Assembly: GCF_000756615.1 (NCBI RefSeq)
Contig: NZ_CP009288.1
Location: 2,852,001 to 2,916,000, forward strand
Source: Paenibacillus durus
Lineage (GTDB): Bacteria > Bacillota > Bacilli > Paenibacillales > Paenibacillaceae
DNA: 64,000 bases
Reading direction: 5' to 3'
Shown: positions 60,509 to 64,000 of the stretch, one piece after another
How the letters are laid out: every line of letters begins with the position of its first letter
How positions within the stretch are numbered: position 1 is the first letter of the stretch
Position numbers and translations under genes: made by a program
Notes under the pieces: model-generated
Databases searched by the model: none
What the model was told of the DNA's origin: nothing
Seen by the model: only the letters and a program-made list of their open reading frames with translations

Positions 60509-63500
60509 GAGGCATTTTGAAAGCAAGATGGGTGATTATCGCGGTATGGCTGGCGGCTGCTGCTGCTCTGGTCATGACCGCTCCGTCATTCTCCGATCTT
60601 GTCCGGGAAAAGGGACAAGTATCGGTTCCCCCGGGCTACACATCCTCCAAAGCGTCCCAGATTCTGCGGGAAGTGTCCAATGCCAAAGGCGGAGAAACGC
60701 TTCACCAGGTAGCGCTTGTATTCAACAGGCCGCAGGGTCTGGGCAAGGAGGAGACGGAGAGCATCCGCCTTGGAGTAGAGAAGCTCGCAGCCAACAAAGA
60801 GGAGCTTGGACTCGACAGCATCACGGACCCTTTTTCCCAGAAGGCGTTAAAGGATACCCTGATTGCCAAAGATGGCAAGACAATCTTGGTCGCTCTCTCA
60901 GTAAAGGGCGGGGACGATGACGTCAAAGCGCTGCCGGATAAGGTGGATGCTCTGCTGAAAGATGTGGACGCCGATCATTACCTGACTAGCGAGGGTTTGA
61001 TTAACGAGGATACGATTCTCAGTTCTGAAGCGGGACTCAAGAAATCGGAATACATTACGGTCGTCTTTATTCTGCTGATTCTGTTCGTTGTGTTCCGTTC
61101 AATCGTTGCCCCGTTCGTGCCGCTGCTGACGGTGGGGCTAAGCTATATCGTTTCACAGTCCATTGTGGCATTTCTTGTAGACCGGTTCGATTTCCCGATC
61201 TCCACATTCACGCAAATCTTCATGGTGGCGGTCATGTTCGGCATCGGGACCGACTACTGCATCCTGCTGATCAGCCGGTTTAAAGAAGAGCTGGCAGCTT
61301 CGGAAGATACCAGAACCGCCATAATTGAGACGTACCGCAAGGCGGGCGGAACGGTGTTCTATTCCGGTCTGGCCGTGTTTGTCGGCTTCGTCGTCATCGG
61401 TCTGTCCAAGTTTATTCTATACCGTTCGGCCGTGGCGGTCGCCGTCGGAATCGCGGTGATGCTGCTTGCGCTTATTACAGTGGTGCCGTTCTTTATGGCG
61501 GTGCTGGGCAAGAAGCTGTTCTGGCCGTCACGCGGCAGTCTGGAGCACAGTGAAAGCCGGATTTGGGGAGCGGCAGGTTCTTTTTCCTTTAAAAGACCTT
61601 GGGCGGCGCTGATGATCGTGGCGGCTATCGTGCTTCCTTTTCTGCTGACCTACAGCGGCAAGCTGTCGTTCAACAGCCTGGAGGAAATTGGCGACCGCTA
61701 CGCGTCGGTCAAAGGCTTCGATATTATCGCGGACAGCTTCGGTCCGGGCGAATCGATGCCGGGCAAGATTGTGATCAAGAATGATGACCGCATGGACAAC
61801 GCGGAATATATGGGGCTCGCCGAGAAAATCAGCCGCGAGGTTGAGCAGGCGGGCGGAGTGAAGACGGTTCGCAGCATGACCCGGCCGGCCGGAGAACTGA
61901 TTAATGATTTCCTGATTCCGACACAGGTCGGAACATTGTCGGAGGGCCTTGACAAGAGCAGCGAGGGCCTGGACAAAATTCAGAGCGGCTTGTCGGATGC
62001 CAGCAACCAGCTTAAGCAGAATGAGCCGAAGCTGACGGAGGCCGCTTCCGGAGCGGAACAGCTCGTAACTGGTACGGCCGAGCTGAAATCAGGGATTGCC
62101 GCACTGGGAGACGGCCTGACCCGCATCCAGCAAGGCATTGAGAGCGGATCTGCGGGAGCGGGCGAGATCAAGAGCGGACTTGCGCAGGCCGCTGCGAGCG
62201 CGCAGCAGCTGGCGGATGCCCACAAGAAGCTGCTCGCCGGATATAAGCGGATCGGCGGAGGTCTGGATGCGCTGGACGGAGGCATCGGTCAGATTCAGCA
62301 GCAGCTGTCCGGTGTAGCGGCTGCACTGAACGGGCTTGGACCAAGCTTTACCAGTCTTGAGGGAAGCCATCCCGAACTGCTGCGGGACGCAGACTACCAG
62401 ACCATCAAGGGGACAGTCGCCAAGACCGGTGATGGAGCGGCCAAGCTTGCGGCCGGGCTCGGCCAAATCTCGGCTCAGCTGAAAGGCGTCGCGGCGGGGA
62501 TGGACGAAGCGAACGCAGGCTATGCCAAGGCTGCCGCCGGGCAGGATGCGCTGGCGCAGGGGCTGGACAAGCTGGTGTCCGGCATCGCGCAGCTTGAGTC
62601 CGGTCTGAATCAGGCAGCTAGCGGGCAGGCTCAAATTGTCGGCAAGCTTCCATCCATAACAAGCGGGCTGGACGAGCTGCAGGGCGGGCAGAAGCAGCTT
62701 GCGGATGGCTTCGGCGAGCTGAACGGTCAAATCGGCGAGCTGACGAAGGGACTCAGCGACAGTGCGGAAGGTCTGAAGCAGATAACGAGCGGCCTTGGCT
62801 CCGCGCAGGATTATCTGAACCAGGTCCAGGCTGCCGGGAACGACGAGCTGAGCGGATTCTTCATTCCGGCGGAAGCGCTGGAGTCGGATGACATCCAGCA
62901 GGTCTTCGACAACTATTTGTCCGGCGACCGCAAGGTGATGACAATCGACGTTGTCTTTGCCGACAATCCGTACAGCACTGCCGCTATCGATAAGGCGGAC
63001 GATATTCTGGCGGCAGTAGACCGGGCGGTCAAGGGCACGAAGCTTGAAAATGCGGAGGTGGCTATGAGCGGGGTAACAAGCAGCTACAACGACCTGCAGA
63101 CCATTTCCAATGCGGACTATTCACGGACGGTTATGCTGATGCTGGGCGGTATTTTCATTATTCTCGTCTTTTTGCTCCGCTCTGTCATCATGCCGGTCTA
63201 CCTGATCTTATCGCTTGTGCTGACCTACTTTACGGCGATGGGCGTAACGGAAGCGATCTTTGTCAATCTGCTGGGATATTCCGGCATTACATGGACGACT
63301 CCATTCTTCAGCTTCGTTATGCTGATTGCGCTTGGCGTCGATTACAGCATCTTCCTGATGGCGCGCTTTAACGAGAATCAAAGCTGGGATATCAAGGACG
63401 CCATACTGCACGCGATGCGTAACATGGGTACTGTCATTTTGTCGGCGGTGATCATTCTCGGGGGTACTTTCGCTTCGATGTATCCTTCGGGCGTGCTGTC

Positions 63501-63666
63501 GATGATGCAGATTGCCACCGTCGTGCTGTCGGGCCTTGTGCTGTATGCGCTCCTGTTCCTGCCGTTCTTCGTGCCTGTCATGGTGAAAATCTTCGGCAGA
63601 GCCAACTGGTGGCCGTTCGGAGTGAAGGAGCCGGAGGGAGCGCCGGACCGCAATCTTCATATGTAA
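60505..63666 (+). CDS. MMPL/RND-family membrane transporter
   Basis: A 1053-residue protein of the YdfJ/MMPL type. Two sets of about six membrane helices (near 180-395 and 875-1030) each contain a conserved GxDYxIxLxxRF motif: GTDYCILLISRF and GVDYSIFLMARF. Between them is a large outside domain. About residues 475-770 consist of imperfect 11-to-14-residue repeats of the type GLxxIxxGLxxA, likely long helical hairpins. These proteins export lipids or drugs; the substrate is unknown. It is coupled to the MarR gene. Confidence 0.9.
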   Translation: MRGILKARWVIIAVWLAAAAALVMTAPSFSDLVREKGQVSVPPGYTSSKASQILREVSNAKGGETLHQVALVFNRPQGLGKEETESIRLGVEKLAANKEELGLDSITDPFSQKALKDTLIAKDGKTILVALSVKGGDDDVKALPDKVDALLKDVDADHYLTSEGLINEDTILSSEAGLKKSEYITVVFILLILFVVFRSIVAPFVPLLTVGLSYIVSQSIVAFLVDRFDFPISTFTQIFMVAVMFGIGTDYCILLISRFKEELAASEDTRTAIIETYRKAGGTVFYSGLAVFVGFVVIGLSKFILYRSAVAVAVGIAVMLLALITVVPFFMAVLGKKLFWPSRGSLEHSESRIWGAAGSFSFKRPWAALMIVAAIVLPFLLTYSGKLSFNSLEEIGDRYASVKGFDIIADSFGPGESMPGKIVIKNDDRMDNAEYMGLAEKISREVEQAGGVKTVRSMTRPAGELINDFLIPTQVGTLSEGLDKSSEGLDKIQSGLSDASNQLKQNEPKLTEAASGAEQLVTGTAELKSGIAALGDGLTRIQQGIESGSAGAGEIKSGLAQAAASAQQLADAHKKLLAGYKRIGGGLDALDGGIGQIQQQLSGVAAALNGLGPSFTSLEGSHPELLRDADYQTIKGTVAKTGDGAAKLAAGLGQISAQLKGVAAGMDEANAGYAKAAAGQDALAQGLDKLVSGIAQLESGLNQAASGQAQIVGKLPSITSGLDELQGGQKQLADGFGELNGQIGELTKGLSDSAEGLKQITSGLGSAQDYLNQVQAAGNDELSGFFIPAEALESDDIQQVFDNYLSGDRKVMTIDVVFADNPYSTAAIDKADDILAAVDRAVKGTKLENAEVAMSGVTSSYNDLQTISNADYSRTVMLMLGGIFIILVFLLRSVIMPVYLILSLVLTYFTAMGVTEAIFVNLLGYSGITWTTPFFSFVMLIALGVDYSIFLMARFNENQSWDIKDAILHAMRNMGTVILSAVIILGGTFASMYPSGVLSMMQIATVVLSGLVLYALLFLPFFVPVMVKIFGRANWWPFGVKEPEGAPDRNLHM

Positions 63667-63720
63667 TATTGATGCGAGCCAAAAATCCGTTTCGCACCGG
63701 CTGTTTAAGCGGTGGGATTC

Positions 63721-63746
63721 AGCCAGCCTTCGGGCTGGCTTTTTTC
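63721..63746 (+). terminator. Intrinsic terminator after the MMPL gene
   Basis: AGCCAGCC and GGCTGGCT pair around TTCGG, followed by five to six T. Confidence 0.88.
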
Positions 63747-63827
63747 GTTGCAACCCGCGTGTTCGATGATCATTAGCAACCCGGCACTCGCATATTGACA
63801 TTGGAATAAATTAGGTGCAGACTATAC

Positions 63828-63840
63828 TTAGTAATACTAA
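63828..63840 (+). promoter_or_regulatory. Possible PadR operator
   Basis: TTAGTA-A-TACTAA is a perfect six-base dyad around one base, 25 bases before the PadR start. TTGACA at 63795-63800 may be the -35 box, but the spacing to TATACT (63823-63828) is 22 bases, so the promoter itself is uncertain. Confidence 0.5.
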
Positions 63841-63865
63841 ATAATAAGGTTAGCAAGGTGATGTG

Positions 63866-64000
63866 ATGAGCGATCCGGCAAGCCAGCTTAAGAAGGGGGT
63901 TCTGGAGATCCTGGTATTGCATTTGCTAAACCGTGGAAATCTGTACGGATACCAGTTGATCAGCGAATTGGATGAAAGAAGCGATGGATATTTCAAGCTT
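63866..64000 (+). CDS. PadR-family regulator, N-terminal part
   Basis: The frame from ATG 63866 runs off the window with 45 codons. KKGVLEILVLHLLNRGNLYGYQLISEL is the PadR winged-helix signature (given here in shortened form: LEILVLHLL and YGYQLISEL). AAGGTGATG is just upstream. PadR proteins repress neighbouring drug exporters or membrane proteins; the partner would lie beyond the window. Confidence 0.85.
   Translation, partial: MSDPASQLKKGVLEILVLHLLNRGNLYGYQLISELDERSDGYFKL

Noticed and set aside
62089..62730. A 213-codon minus-strand frame inside the MMPL gene
   Set aside because: It arises from the repeated GC-rich region of the transporter gene; no start site.
61930..62830. Repeated DNA in the MMPL gene considered as a tandem repeat or CRISPR-like array
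   Set aside because: The repeats are protein-level and imperfect; the DNA units differ and there are no spacers.

Overview
The window looks like a chromosomal segment of a spore-forming, low-to-moderate GC member of the Firmicutes, most likely Paenibacillus or a close relative. The reasons are sporulation genes (spoVM, spoVIF, a GerA-type germinant receptor), a gene order matching the Bacillus subtilis yloA-to-recG region, strong AGGAGG ribosome binding sites, frequent TTG/GTG starts, and several proteins with the copper-amine-oxidase-like N-terminal fold that is common in Paenibacillus. I saw no rRNA, tRNA, CRISPR array, prophage or insertion sequence.

Layout. 1-1.2 kb: the tail of a LysR regulator and a PHP-domain phosphoesterase. 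1.2-34.2 kb: the conserved housekeeping block, in the order rqcH (-), Ca2+ P-type ATPase, dapF, a gerA-type operon (A-C-B), a homocysteine methyltransferase/MTHFR fusion, yloC, remA, gmk, rpoZ, coaBC, priA, def, fmt, rsmB, rlmN, prpC, prkC, rsgA, rpe, spoVM, rpmB (-), fakA, a degV/fakB gene, recG and spoVIF. Compared with B. subtilis, dapF, the ger operon and the metH/metF fusion are inserted, while thiN, yloU and sdaAB/sdaAA are missing. This block covers ribosome rescue, nucleotide and CoA supply, replication restart, initiator-tRNA formylation and deformylation, rRNA modification, Ser/Thr signalling, ribosome assembly and fatty-acid activation.

34.3-64 kb is a more variable region of small transcription units, mostly closed by clear intrinsic terminators. 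It holds a KhtTU-like K+/H+ antiporter with an upstream membrane protein, an NlpC/P60 lipoprotein, a TrpXYZ-like ABC importer, MgtC, an aldose epimerase, TraX, a broken metallophosphoesterase gene, a nitroreductase, a membrane-anchored PrsA-type foldase, an orphan LytTR regulator with a near-consensus cre site, a lactonase, a divergent Hfq-like protein, a PAP2 phosphatase, an aromatic-acid-exporter-like protein, HelD, an MFS transporter, a transaldolase-family aldolase, rpiA, VanZ, two GNAT proteins, a MarR-MMPL efflux pair and the start of a PadR regulator.

No obviously new multi-gene system stands out. The most interesting points are the Hfq-like paralogue lacking the usual histidine, the cre-controlled orphan LytTR gene, the hairpin that can cover the spoVIF ribosome binding site, the doubly damaged metallophosphoesterase gene, the two-helix protein convergent with the germination operon, and the palindrome that replaces an S-box in front of the methionine gene. 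All assignments are from reading the sequence; no database search was run.
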